40,944 nt of DNA. Origin: Candidatus Kapaibacterium sp. GTDB taxonomy: Bacteria > Bacteroidota > Ignavibacteria > Kapaibacteriales > Kapaibacteriaceae. Made by a program: the position numbers and the translations under genes. Below, piece by piece: positions 1 through 8,601 of the stretch. The notes under the pieces are model-generated. The model was given only the letters and a program-made list of their open reading frames with translations, was not told the origin of the DNA and ran no database searches. The stretch lies in contig JALHPC010000026.1 of NCBI GenBank assembly GCA_022842685.1, positions 1 through 40,944 on the forward strand, read 5' to 3'. Numbering within the stretch: the first letter of the stretch is position 1; each line of letters begins with the position of its first letter.

Positions 1-466
1 ACATGGTGACGTTATCGTCAGTATGTCAAGGTGACGGGGTGAGCCCGGAAGTCAGTTGATTCATGTTCATTCGATGGCGATGATTGAGCCACGTTACGCC
101 TGCCGTTTACGGCGGGCTGCAATATGGCTCTGCGCCTAGGCCCGCCCTTCAGGGCGGGTATTGGAATCGTTCGTTTGCAAGTGGTGACGTTATCGTCAGT
201 TCGTCAATGGTGACATGGTGACGTTATCGTCAGTATGTCAAGGTGACGGGGTGAGCCCGGAAGTCAGTTGATTCATGTTCATTCGATGGCGATGATTGAG
301 CCACGTTACGCCTGCCGTTTACGGCGGGCTGGAATATGGCTCTGCGCCTAGGCCCGCCCTTCAGGGCGGGTATTGGAATCGTTCGTTTGCAAGTGGTGAC
401 GTTATCGTCAGTTCGTCAATGGTGACGTGGTGACGTTATCGTCAGTATGTCAAGGTGACGGGGTGA
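1..466. repeat. 212-bp tandem repeat, 2.2 copies, hairpin-rich
   Basis: Copy 1 is 1-212, copy 2 is 213-424, and a third partial copy runs from 425 to about 466. Copies 1 and 2 are nearly identical (C120 is G332). Each copy holds two GC hairpins: 98-117 (8-bp stem with one G-T pair, TTTA loop) and 141-158 (CCCGCCC, loop TTCA, GGGCGGG), repeated at 310-329 and 353-370. Each copy also has TGACG-TTAT-CGTCA inverted repeats near both ends. No T-tract follows the hairpins, so they resemble REP/BIME-like elements more than classical terminators. The partial copy overlaps the 3' end of the desaturase gene. Apart from that overlap I see no gene in 1-441. Confidence 0.9.
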
Positions 467-1923
467 CGTGTGCGTGCGATTGCATCGGCCGCAAGCATTC
501 CCGAAATGGTAACGAGTGGAATGCCGCCACCAGGATGTGCAGTTCCGCCGGCATACCAGAGGTTTTTCACCTTCGACGATTGAGCGGGCTGGCGCAGGAA
601 GGCCGACATCATGTTGTTCGAAGCAGAGCCGTAGATCGAGCCGCCCCAGGCGCCCCAGCGCGTCGCAAAATCGTCTGGCGTTAGCACCTGCATTTGTCGA
701 ACATTGGGCCGTAGGCCATATGCGGCCAATTGTTCAAACGTACGTGAAGCTATGGTGGGCGCTTGCGCCTGCCAGTGCCCCCTATCACCCATCATACCAG
801 TGGGCGGGGCGTTGAGGAGCAGAAACCAATTCTCGCGCCCAGCAACCGCCTGAGAGGGGTCACTGTGAACGCTACGCGAAAGGTAGATGGTTGGAGCGTC
901 GGGCAGCGACGTCTCAAGCTGCCTGAACTCGCGTCGATAGTCGGAAGAAAAACACACCGTATGATGCCGGAGCGAGGGGTCTGCCGCCGCATCAACACTA
1001 GCAACGATAACCACACCCGACGTGCTTGGGTCGCGCGGATGTGGCCGGTCGTGCCCAAGTAGCATGGTGTTGGTAACGTGGACGTCGATGTTGCTAACAA
1101 TGTGGTCGGCTTCGAAGAAGGAGGCGTCATGCAGCTCTACGCCTACGGCAATGCCACGCTGCGTGCGAATGGAGCGCACAGGCGTCGAACATCGTATCTG
1201 CACGCCGGCGCGCTCGGCTACGGCGCGATAGGCGTTGGCAATGCTTCGCATGCCACCAAGCGGATACCACGCACCAAAGGCCGCCTCGACGTACGGAATG
1301 ACCATGAGCGTTGCCGGTGCACGATATGGCGACGAACCATTGTACGTAGCAAAGCGGTCGAACAGTTGGATTACGCGAGGATCACGAAAGTACTCCGCAT
1401 GCAAGGCATGCAGCGTTTGCGTAAATCGCATGGTGCGCCACATGGGTAGCAGGCGTAGGTTGGCCGGCGATACGAGCTCGCGCAAGCCGCGGAATGGCGA
1501 GAAAATGAAAATGTCCTTCGTGGCCTCGTACACGCGTCGCGCATGGTCGAAGTACCGCCGTACGGCGTCGCCATCCACGGGCGACATCCGAGCAATTGCT
1601 TCGGAAAAACCGTACACGTCGGATGGCACATCAAGCACGGTGCCGTCGGTCCATCGATACTGACAACCGGGCGTGACCTCTACCAACTGCAGTTCTGCTG
1701 CCAACGTGGTGCCGGCGCGCCGGAAAAACTCGTCAAGCACAAACGGCATGGTAAGCAACGAAGGGCCCAAGTCGAACGTGCAACCATCGAACTGGGCGTA
1801 ACCTAGCTTGCCGCCAACGTGGGCTGACTGTTCAAACAGCGTTACATGATGCCCGCTGCGGGCTAAGATGGTGGCACTGGTGAGGCCGGCAAGGCCGCCA
1901 CCAATGACGGCAATACGCTTCAC
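442..1923 (-). CDS. crtI: Phytoene desaturase family FAD oxidoreductase (CrtI/CrtD type)
   Basis: The 493-residue protein belongs to the CrtI/CrtN/CrtD family, which introduces or isomerises double bonds in carotenoids using bound FAD. Seen: an N-terminal dinucleotide-binding motif (IGGGLAGL, residues 7-14), the family motif FDLGPSLLTMP near residue 51, and the C-terminal FAD-contacting segment NLWYAGGTAHPGGGIP followed by GMLAADAI. Length is normal for the family. The sequence alone does not separate phytoene desaturase from 3,4-desaturase (CrtD) or a related activity; no other crt gene lies in the window. The start is GTG, overlapping the regulator's TGA by four bases (GTGA), so it is last in the operon and probably translationally coupled. 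The final residues (HPVTLTY) and the stop codon lie in the partial copy of the 212-bp repeat, so the tail has probably been rewritten by repeat insertion. Confidence 0.85.
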   Translation of the reverse strand: MKRIAVIGGGLAGLTSATILARSGHHVTLFEQSAHVGGKLGYAQFDGCTFDLGPSLLTMPFVLDEFFRRAGTTLAAELQLVEVTPGCQYRWTDGTVLDVPSDVYGFSEAIARMSPVDGDAVRRYFDHARRVYEATKDIFIFSPFRGLRELVSPANLRLLPMWRTMRFTQTLHALHAEYFRDPRVIQLFDRFATYNGSSPYRAPATLMVIPYVEAAFGAWYPLGGMRSIANAYRAVAERAGVQIRCSTPVRSIRTQRGIAVGVELHDASFFEADHIVSNIDVHVTNTMLLGHDRPHPRDPSTSGVVIVASVDAAADPSLRHHTVCFSSDYRREFRQLETSLPDAPTIYLSRSVHSDPSQAVAGRENWFLLLNAPPTGMMGDRGHWQAQAPTIASRTFEQLAAYGLRPNVRQMQVLTPDDFATRWGAWGGSIYGSASNNMMSAFLRQPAQSSKVKNLWYAGGTAHPGGGIPLVTISGMLAADAIARTRHPVTLTY

Positions 1924-2426
1924 GTTGTGAAGTTGGGTTGAGGTATCTCTAGCTGGAACACGTCGTCACGCAAAAGCTCCTGGGCCATTGCCATATCTCC
2001 CCTACGATAGGCGTCAACCACATTCTGCAAAATTGTCGCCTCGCGCGTAGCCTTGCTAAGGGTCGACAACATCCGCACCTTGGTAATCAACAGCTTTTCG
2101 TCGAGTGGCTTGGTAAGAAAATCGTCGGCACCACATTCCACTGCACGTACTTGCGTAGCCATATCGTTTAACGCCGTTACTATCGCAACGGGAATTTTGG
2201 CTGTCCGCGGATTGGCCTTTATCGCCTGCGTTGTTTCAAATCCATCCATGCGTGGCATCATTACATCCAAGATGATGGCGTGCGGCATTATGTCCTTGAG
2301 TTTCTCCAAGCACTCTACGCCGTCGGCAGCGTCCACGCCATCAAAGCCGTGAATCTGCAGATAGCGCAGCATCAGCTTGGTTGTTATGCGGTTGTCGTCG
2401 ACAACCATAATCAGTGGACGTGTCAT
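1920..2426 (-). CDS. Receiver-domain response regulator without DNA-binding domain
   Basis: This 168-residue protein has a complete CheY-like receiver: acidic pair D10-D11, phospho-acceptor D54 in LDVMMPRMDG, T84 in IVTALND and K106 in FLTKP. Residues 125-168 are a short helical tail with no recognisable output domain, so it probably acts by protein-protein contact or as a phosphorelay element. No histidine kinase is in the window. The start is ATG, 13 nt after the bshC stop, and its own stop overlaps the desaturase start. Placement between bshC and a carotenoid gene may mean it responds to redox or light, but nothing in the sequence proves that. Confidence 0.92.
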   Translation of the reverse strand: MTRPLIMVVDDNRITTKLMLRYLQIHGFDGVDAADGVECLEKLKDIMPHAIILDVMMPRMDGFETTQAIKANPRTAKIPVAIVTALNDMATQVRAVECGADDFLTKPLDEKLLITKVRMLSTLSKATREATILQNVVDAYRRGDMAMAQELLRDDVFQLEIPQPNFTT

Positions 2427-2439
2427 GAAAATACCGGGC

Positions 2440-4050
2440 TTAGGGTGTGCCTTCAGCTAGCAACGTGGCCTGTTCGTCGACGACCACGTGATGGCTATCA
2501 CGGTCGTGCGCTGTTATTGCCTCTGCAATTTTACGGAATGTATCGTAACCAAGCCGTGCTTCAAACCACGACATGGGTGTTACACGCTCTTGAAGCGTCT
2601 CTGTCGGATAAACAGTACCAGCAACAGTCCTCACGCGATCAAGCTGCTCTGCATGCTTGCGCTTTAGAGCACTCCGCATTTTTCCGGCCAATTGCTCGAG
2701 AGCCTTCCCAATTGCTGCTTCGGCTGCCGCAACAGCCCCTTGCAACGTTGGGTCGATTGTTGCTGCCGCCACTCGCCATTCTTCGAGAAGGGGGCGCTGT
2801 TCGACATCGGGAATGACGTTGCTAGCGGCAGCAGCTACGGCGTCGCGCTCCACATCGGCCAGCGGCCGAAGGACGTCTTGCAGCGTTAGCCCTGATTTCG
2901 CCATAAGACGCTGCGTGCGTTGGTCGATAATCGTAGCGCTGTGACGAAGCCACACCAGCGGGCGCTCTACGCCCTGCGCTCGATAGGTGTTGTCAAGTTG
3001 AGCATGATAGGCGGCCTCGGCACCACCTACAACGTTTACGATGGAAGGCAATAGCGCATCCTGAAGCACTGGTCGCAACAACACACCCGGCGAACACCGC
3101 GAGGGCTGGCTGGTAACGACGTCTACAAGACGTTCGTGCGTCCACTGTTCGCCCCCTACACGCACGCCGGCGGCATCGGCAATGGGTCGGTGACGCATGC
3201 CATCAACCTCGACAAAAAACGGATAGTCGCCAACGCTTGCCTGGGGCTTGTAGCCAAGCGATTCCAGCATTGCATCGTGCTGCGCCACCTGCGCCGCCAT
3301 GCCGCCCGGCCGTTCGGCCTGGGCTCGAATAATTGGACCGTGCATCCCCGATGCAATCACATGACTGCCACGCAGTGCAAGAACACCCCAGTGGGCCAGG
3401 TAGGGGTAGAGCATCGACATCATGGCGTCGCTCCATGATGCTCCCTCGTAGTAGGCAGCGCGAATGCGCTCGGTTGCAGCATTGGCGCACTGTCCGTGCA
3501 ACAGCTCGGCCGCTTGCTGAGCGCGTTGCACGTCGTGGGCCGACACGGTGCGACGATAGACGGCCTTGCGCTCAGGGTCGCCATCCCACAGCCGAACTGT
3601 TACGGCATTGCCGGCAACGTCGGGCATGGTTGCCGTGCCTGCCTCGGCGGCGTCGTGGTCGTTGTCTTCGAGCCAAAACATGGGAATCACCTGTCGGCCA
3701 AGTTGCTCGGATAACTGGCGGGCCGCCGCTACGGTTGACGCAATTTTGAGTACTGTATACAGAGGGCCACCAAGAAAACCCACCTGCTGGCCTGTGATGG
3801 CAACGACCGATGATGTACTTGCAAGAGCTGCCAATTGCTGTTCATGGGCGGGGCTTATGGGCAGGGTTCCGAAGGCCTGGCGGCACAAGTCGTCCAATCG
3901 ACGTCGCGATGCCCCTTGACCAGCACGAACCTGAGCAAGGGATTGCAGATCGGCATTGTTGTTAAACAACGGTGCAAGGGATTGGCGCTGCGCAGCGAAG
4001 TCGATGGTGAACTGGCTGGCACCGACAGTAGAGTAGGACAATGAGGTCAT
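2440..4050 (-). CDS. bshC: Bacillithiol biosynthesis cysteine-adding enzyme BshC
   Basis: BshC is assigned the last step of bacillithiol synthesis, adding cysteine to glucosaminyl-malate in the cytoplasm. The 536-residue length is typical. The Rossmann-like core shows the family segment ITGQQVGFLGGPLYTVLKI (about residues 84-102), followed by VIPMFWLEDNDHD, the usual FW..EDHD motif. The C-terminal third contains the coiled-coil and the LQER..P segment (TETLQERVTPMSWF). The ATG overlaps the TGA of the upstream glycosyltransferase-like gene (ATGA). bshA and bshB are not in the window, so the pathway would have to be completed elsewhere. Confidence 0.95.
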   Translation of the reverse strand: MTSLSYSTVGASQFTIDFAAQRQSLAPLFNNNADLQSLAQVRAGQGASRRRLDDLCRQAFGTLPISPAHEQQLAALASTSSVVAITGQQVGFLGGPLYTVLKIASTVAAARQLSEQLGRQVIPMFWLEDNDHDAAEAGTATMPDVAGNAVTVRLWDGDPERKAVYRRTVSAHDVQRAQQAAELLHGQCANAATERIRAAYYEGASWSDAMMSMLYPYLAHWGVLALRGSHVIASGMHGPIIRAQAERPGGMAAQVAQHDAMLESLGYKPQASVGDYPFFVEVDGMRHRPIADAAGVRVGGEQWTHERLVDVVTSQPSRCSPGVLLRPVLQDALLPSIVNVVGGAEAAYHAQLDNTYRAQGVERPLVWLRHSATIIDQRTQRLMAKSGLTLQDVLRPLADVERDAVAAAASNVIPDVEQRPLLEEWRVAAATIDPTLQGAVAAAEAAIGKALEQLAGKMRSALKRKHAEQLDRVRTVAGTVYPTETLQERVTPMSWFEARLGYDTFRKIAEAITAHDRDSHHVVVDEQATLLAEGTP

Positions 4051-5537
4051 GAATTGGCGATGAGAATCACGAAGGTGTGAACGGTATCAACAGCAGCAAA
4101 GCGCTTCGAGAGGAGCGCACCAACGTCGGGTGTGGACTGCAAAGCGCGTAGCGTTGATTGATGATGACCCGTAAGCATCGGGACCACATCAGCAGTATCG
4201 ATAGCAAGGAGTGTGGCTTGGGCAACGTCGGCACGCACAGCTTGTATCCAGGCCGGTGGTGTGGCCAATCCTGTAACGAACTGTGTGCTGGCAGCACGAG
4301 AGAAACGCCATTCCTGGATCCACGGAAGTACCGAACCGGCGCGGACACTTAGCACGATTGGGCGTGGCGACTGTAGGTTGTTCACCGATTCTGCAACCTC
4401 GCGATAGGCAGTAATGTCTTCGCCTTCGATGTTGCGCGAAGCGAGGTATGTGGCATAGGTGTCGAGTCCAAAGAGCTGGCAGTATCCAAGGTATACCTTG
4501 TGGATCGATCGTGGAGCGCACGAGGTAAGCAGCCCCACGGCAAGAGCTGCCGCAGTAAGAGTGCGCCACTGCCGTGAGGCCAATGGCCAACGATGACAAA
4601 CAGCGTGAGCAACGTTATGAACACCAATTCCTGCCAGTACCGCAAGTGGTACGACCATGCGAAGAAAATGGTAAGGGTGAAATCGATGCTCAATGAGAAC
4701 ACTAGCAAAGAGTGATATCAATAGCCATGCAGAAATGCGAACCAATGGATGTTGGCTGGTGGAGCGATAGGCTATTCCAGCGGCGGCAACCACCGACACG
4801 CCGGCGGAGAGCGAAAACCAACGCACGATAGAAACAAGACTGTTTGTAAGTCCGTGCGCACCACCATCAGTGCTGGCACCAAAGGCCACCTGTGCTTCCA
4901 CCATCAGTCGTAATGCATCAAGGCCGTCGGGCTGCACGAGCACGGGCACGACTGTTACGCCTGCTGTGAGCATTGCAAGAACGGGCACCACGAATAAGGA
5001 CGACATCGGTAGCCGCGATCGCTCAAGCAACAACAGCGGTATTCCCGCTAGCGCCATCGTTGGCTTGAGGCCTATAGCTAGACCGCCGGCAATGCCGTAT
5101 ACCAACATACGCACGCGTGGCGGCTGGTTGACGGCCCAAAGAAGAGCGGCAAAGGGCAGCGCAGCAAACGTCTCGGGCTGGGCCGTGTTGGGGTGGCCGG
5201 ATGCAACCATGATACCGGCAAATACGAGCACGGCACTAACTCGAACAGTTGGGGCCCATGCCTGCAATGCCTGCCATAAGGCAAAGCAGGTAAGCAGGTT
5301 CCATGCAAACTCGAAAAGACGCACGGCCATCTCGGGAGAAAAGGGAAGCCACAGTGCCATGGCGTATAGGGAGTGGATGGCCGGTGGCTTTACATCGTAT
5401 GCATCCACATACAGCGTGCCGCCTTCGTTGAGTACCCTGGCACAGTGAACGAACATGCCTTGGTCCATGCCCAATGGGAAGCCAATGATGGCTCCCAGTA
5501 GCACGGCCGCTAGCGCAATCGCACCAGCTCTACTCAT
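4047..5537 (-). CDS. Polytopic membrane glycosyltransferase-like protein (GT-C/PMT style)
   Basis: This 496-residue protein has a first membrane helix at residues 5-23, followed by the periplasmic-loop signature of PMT/ArnT-like proteins: PLGMDQGMFVHCARVL, then GGTLYVDAYDVKPPAIHSLYA. Acidic residues in that first loop are typical of GT-C lipid-linked sugar transferases. About ten further hydrophobic segments follow up to residue ~345, then a mostly soluble C-terminal domain. Donor and acceptor cannot be read from the sequence. It overlaps the amidohydrolase gene by 8 nt upstream and bshC by 4 nt downstream, so it is an internal operon member. It could instead be a non-catalytic relative; residue-level confirmation needs an alignment. 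Confidence 0.7.
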   Translation of the reverse strand: MSRAGAIALAAVLLGAIIGFPLGMDQGMFVHCARVLNEGGTLYVDAYDVKPPAIHSLYAMALWLPFSPEMAVRLFEFAWNLLTCFALWQALQAWAPTVRVSAVLVFAGIMVASGHPNTAQPETFAALPFAALLWAVNQPPRVRMLVYGIAGGLAIGLKPTMALAGIPLLLLERSRLPMSSLFVVPVLAMLTAGVTVVPVLVQPDGLDALRLMVEAQVAFGASTDGGAHGLTNSLVSIVRWFSLSAGVSVVAAAGIAYRSTSQHPLVRISAWLLISLFASVLIEHRFHPYHFLRMVVPLAVLAGIGVHNVAHAVCHRWPLASRQWRTLTAAALAVGLLTSCAPRSIHKVYLGYCQLFGLDTYATYLASRNIEGEDITAYREVAESVNNLQSPRPIVLSVRAGSVLPWIQEWRFSRAASTQFVTGLATPPAWIQAVRADVAQATLLAIDTADVVPMLTGHHQSTLRALQSTPDVGALLSKRFAAVDTVHTFVILIANS

Positions 5538-8500
5538 GCTCGGTGTCGCCAGTCATTTCGTCGTCGTAGTCGTCGCAGTGGTAGTGCCTGCGTCCACGCG
5601 GACGTGACTGTGTTGATGGTTCACCATTCATAGCTGCCTTGAGTGCGGCTTGCTCGAGAAAGGCGCGCAACTCGGCGTCGCGTGCGCGCAAGCGCTTGTC
5701 GGTATCAATCGAAAAGTACTCGCGGCCATCGACGTACGTGCGGAGCACTTTGGACATCGATGATAGCGGGTTTCCGCTCCACACGACAACGTCGGCCAAC
5801 TTGCCTGATTCCAACGACCCAGTTTCAGCTTCGATTGCCATTTGTTTTGCGGCATTGAGCGTTACAAACTTTAAGGCATCTTCTTCCGACACGCCACCAT
5901 ACGATACGCTCTTTGCTGCCTCCTGATTGAGTCGGCGTGCCATCTCGGCATCATCCGAGTTGATGCTTACCACCACTCCCTGTTCGTGCATGATGGCAGG
6001 ATTTTCGGGGATAGCGTCGTACACCTCGAACTTATAGGCCCACCAGTCGGCAAACGATGATGCCTTGGCACCATGAGCAGCCATTTCCTTGGCAACCTTG
6101 TAACCCTCTAGGATGTGTGTAAAGGTGTGGACGCGGAAGCCATACTCTTCGGCAAGACGCATCAGCATAAGAATCTCGCTCTGCACGTAACTATGACAGT
6201 GAATGTTGCGCTTGCCGCTTACGATTTCCAGAAGAGCGTCGAGCTGATAGTCGCGGCGCACCGGCAGCTTCGTTGCATCGGCGGCCTTCATCTCGGCTTC
6301 GTATTCACGGGCGGCGCGGAATCCGTCGCGCATGATTTCTTCCACGCCCATGCGTGTTTGCGGATAGCGCACCGTGTAACGGTCGCCCCAGTTGGCTTGC
6401 TTTACGTTTTCGCCCAAGGCGAACTTCACCGTCGGCACGGCGTTGGCAACCTTAAGGTCCTGGGCATTGCCGCCCCAGCGCAGCTTAATAAACTGTAGCT
6501 GACCACCCATGGGATTGGCCGAGCCATGCAGGAGATGCGATGCAGTAACCCCACCTGCCAGTTGTCTGTAAACGTTCACATCGTCGGGGTTTACAACATC
6601 TCCAATGCGCACTTCGGTGGTAATCGCATGGGTGCCTTCGTTAACGCCCCTACTAATGGCGATGTGCGAGTGTTCGTCGATAATGCCCGGCGTGATATGC
6701 ATGCCCCGACAGTCGATTACAGTGTCGGCGCCGCCTGTTTGCGCAAGTCCTCGGCCAACGGCCACAATCTTCCCATCCCGCAGGTGAACGTCGGCATCGC
6801 TTAGAACACCCTCACTACCGCACGTCCATACCGTTGCATTCGTCAGCATCACGTCGCGCTGCGGCGGCATTCCTTCCAACCCAAATGGGCCAAGTGGTAG
6901 CCATTGTGGTAGGGGGCGTCGCATGCTATCGATTTGCGCCGCCGCGGGCGGCGCAGAGCGCAGCAGCGAGTCGCGCCGTGCCACAAAGGTGGCACGCGCG
7001 CCGTTGGGCATAACGACGTCGCCCGAAAGCAGGATGCTGTCGGCAGCAGCCGTAACGCGAATAACTCCCGGAAATCCAAGGGTGTCCGTGGTGAACGTCA
7101 TCACCACATTGCGGCCATCCAGGGCGAGGGTTGACGGAATCGACACGGCAGTGGCCTTCGTTTCAATCGATGGCTTCGCGGCCGTGCCGGTGATGCGTAG
7201 CGATAGTGGGCGCGGTAATGCAGCCGACGTAAGTGACCACGCTCCGCGCATGTCTGCTGCGGGTGGATGCGAAACAACGCGCCGGCGTCCGGCAACATAC
7301 GTGCTGCGAAGCACAGACCCTTCGGCAAACATGCTGCCATCGTAGATGGCAAGGTTGGCATAGTGACCAACGGCAATACGTCCCACACGGTCGGCCACGC
7401 CTGCAAGGCGGGCGGGCACGGTGGTAAGGGCAGCAAGGGCTACGTTGGTATCGAGGCCCCGAAGAATATACCGTCGAAGAATGCCCGCCATCGCCGAAGG
7501 ATCCTTCATACCATCGGTGGTAAACGCAAGCGTGCAGCCCACGCTGTCGAGCATACGCGGCATGTCGGCTGCCCAATACCAGTGGATGAGCTGCTCGAGC
7601 GGTACGTTGTGCGCCGTCGATGCATCGCCTACGTCGGGCACGTCGGGCAACACAAAGGGAATGATAAGCGTGGGCTTAAGGCGAGCAACGTCGGCTAAGC
7701 GACGGTACTCACGTCCGGTTGCACGGTATACCATGGAAACACCGGCATCGGCAGCAAGCTGACTCCACCGGAACAGGTCGTGCTCGTCGTGCATATCTGC
7801 AACCCACGGTGTGTTTGCCGTGAGAGCTTTTGCCAGAGCATCGAGCGACACATTCGTTTCGGGCGGTGTAAGGCGCGGATTACGTCGTGCCGCATTGTGA
7901 GCATCGGCATACCACCGTGCGTCGCTCCATGTTTGGCGTAGCAGGGCGATAGAGCCCATTTGCGAAGACGGATAGGGCGTTGTTGACGAGCCCTTGCGGA
8001 ACGAGGCCGCCATGTAGGGTGCGTCGTGGATGATGGCGCTGGCGGCACTACCCGAACGCAAAAGTGTGGTGGTGGCGCTTCCGCGCATAATGCCGTCGGG
8101 AACGATTGCGGCAGCCACGGCGTAGCCGTTTTTCGTTAGAGGTTCGATGCCCCCTTCAGTGAGTGAGAGGTAGGACGCGGCGCGACGCTCGGGGCGGATG
8201 GCGCGGTTCCAGTGGACGGCGCCGTCGGCAGGCGGTGTGGAGGGGTCGCCGTCTTCCCACCATGGGCGTTCCTTGGTGTCGGCCTTTTTGCCGGCAAGTG
8301 CCTGAACCGACGCAAGTGGTTCGACAAAGGCGGGGTAGACGTGGGCGCCACCAAGGTCGATAACGAAGGCACCACGGGGAGGCGTTAGGTTGCGGCCCAC
8401 GGCGGCGATGCGCTCGTCGCGGATAACGACGACGGCCGAGTCGAGCGTGGTGCCGGGCTCGGTTGTTACAATGCAATTGACAAGGGCAACGAGCTGAACG

Positions 8501-8601
8501 TCCTTGGTACGAAGGCCCTCGACGGCAGTAGTTGTAACCTGGGCGGCGAGGGTAGCGGTGCAGAGCGCGAAGGCGACTGCAAGCAGTGCAGAGCGAATCA
8601 T
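5530..8601 (-). CDS. Exported double amidohydrolase, first domain degenerate
   Basis: With the ATG at 8601 the protein is 1023 residues and begins with a Sec signal peptide (MIRSALLAVAFALCTATLAA). Longer readings up to 8748 run through the S8 protease gene and add arginine-rich sequence, so I reject them; the chosen ATG overlaps the protease TGA (ATGA). Two amidohydrolase modules of the imidazolonepropionase-like kind follow one another. The second (about 570-1010) has the metal motif GIIDEHSHIA with H644 and H646, later histidines in NIHCHSY and HTFTHI, the aspartate in SINSDDAE, and the closing LADVVVWSGNP. The first (about 30-480) keeps the sandwich-domain pieces but has AFVEPLAS at 91-98 where the metal-binding HxH should be, so it is probably non-catalytic. 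Substrate unknown; likely periplasmic or outer-membrane associated. Confidence 0.88.
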   Translation of the reverse strand: MIRSALLAVAFALCTATLAAQVTTTAVEGLRTKDVQLVALVNCIVTTEPGTTLDSAVVVIRDERIAAVGRNLTPPRGAFVIDLGGAHVYPAFVEPLASVQALAGKKADTKERPWWEDGDPSTPPADGAVHWNRAIRPERRAASYLSLTEGGIEPLTKNGYAVAAAIVPDGIMRGSATTTLLRSGSAASAIIHDAPYMAASFRKGSSTTPYPSSQMGSIALLRQTWSDARWYADAHNAARRNPRLTPPETNVSLDALAKALTANTPWVADMHDEHDLFRWSQLAADAGVSMVYRATGREYRRLADVARLKPTLIIPFVLPDVPDVGDASTAHNVPLEQLIHWYWAADMPRMLDSVGCTLAFTTDGMKDPSAMAGILRRYILRGLDTNVALAALTTVPARLAGVADRVGRIAVGHYANLAIYDGSMFAEGSVLRSTYVAGRRRVVSHPPAADMRGAWSLTSAALPRPLSLRITGTAAKPSIETKATAVSIPSTLALDGRNVVMTFTTDTLGFPGVIRVTAAADSILLSGDVVMPNGARATFVARRDSLLRSAPPAAAQIDSMRRPLPQWLPLGPFGLEGMPPQRDVMLTNATVWTCGSEGVLSDADVHLRDGKIVAVGRGLAQTGGADTVIDCRGMHITPGIIDEHSHIAISRGVNEGTHAITTEVRIGDVVNPDDVNVYRQLAGGVTASHLLHGSANPMGGQLQFIKLRWGGNAQDLKVANAVPTVKFALGENVKQANWGDRYTVRYPQTRMGVEEIMRDGFRAAREYEAEMKAADATKLPVRRDYQLDALLEIVSGKRNIHCHSYVQSEILMLMRLAEEYGFRVHTFTHILEGYKVAKEMAAHGAKASSFADWWAYKFEVYDAIPENPAIMHEQGVVVSINSDDAEMARRLNQEAAKSVSYGGVSEEDALKFVTLNAAKQMAIEAETGSLESGKLADVVVWSGNPLSSMSKVLRTYVDGREYFSIDTDKRLRARDAELRAFLEQAALKAAMNGEPSTQSRPRGRRHYHCDDYDDEMTGDTEHE

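Noticed and set aside
1..470. Possible CRISPR array or gene in the repeat region
   Set aside because: The period is 212 bp with whole-unit identity and no unique spacers, and the small frames inside only reflect the repeat.
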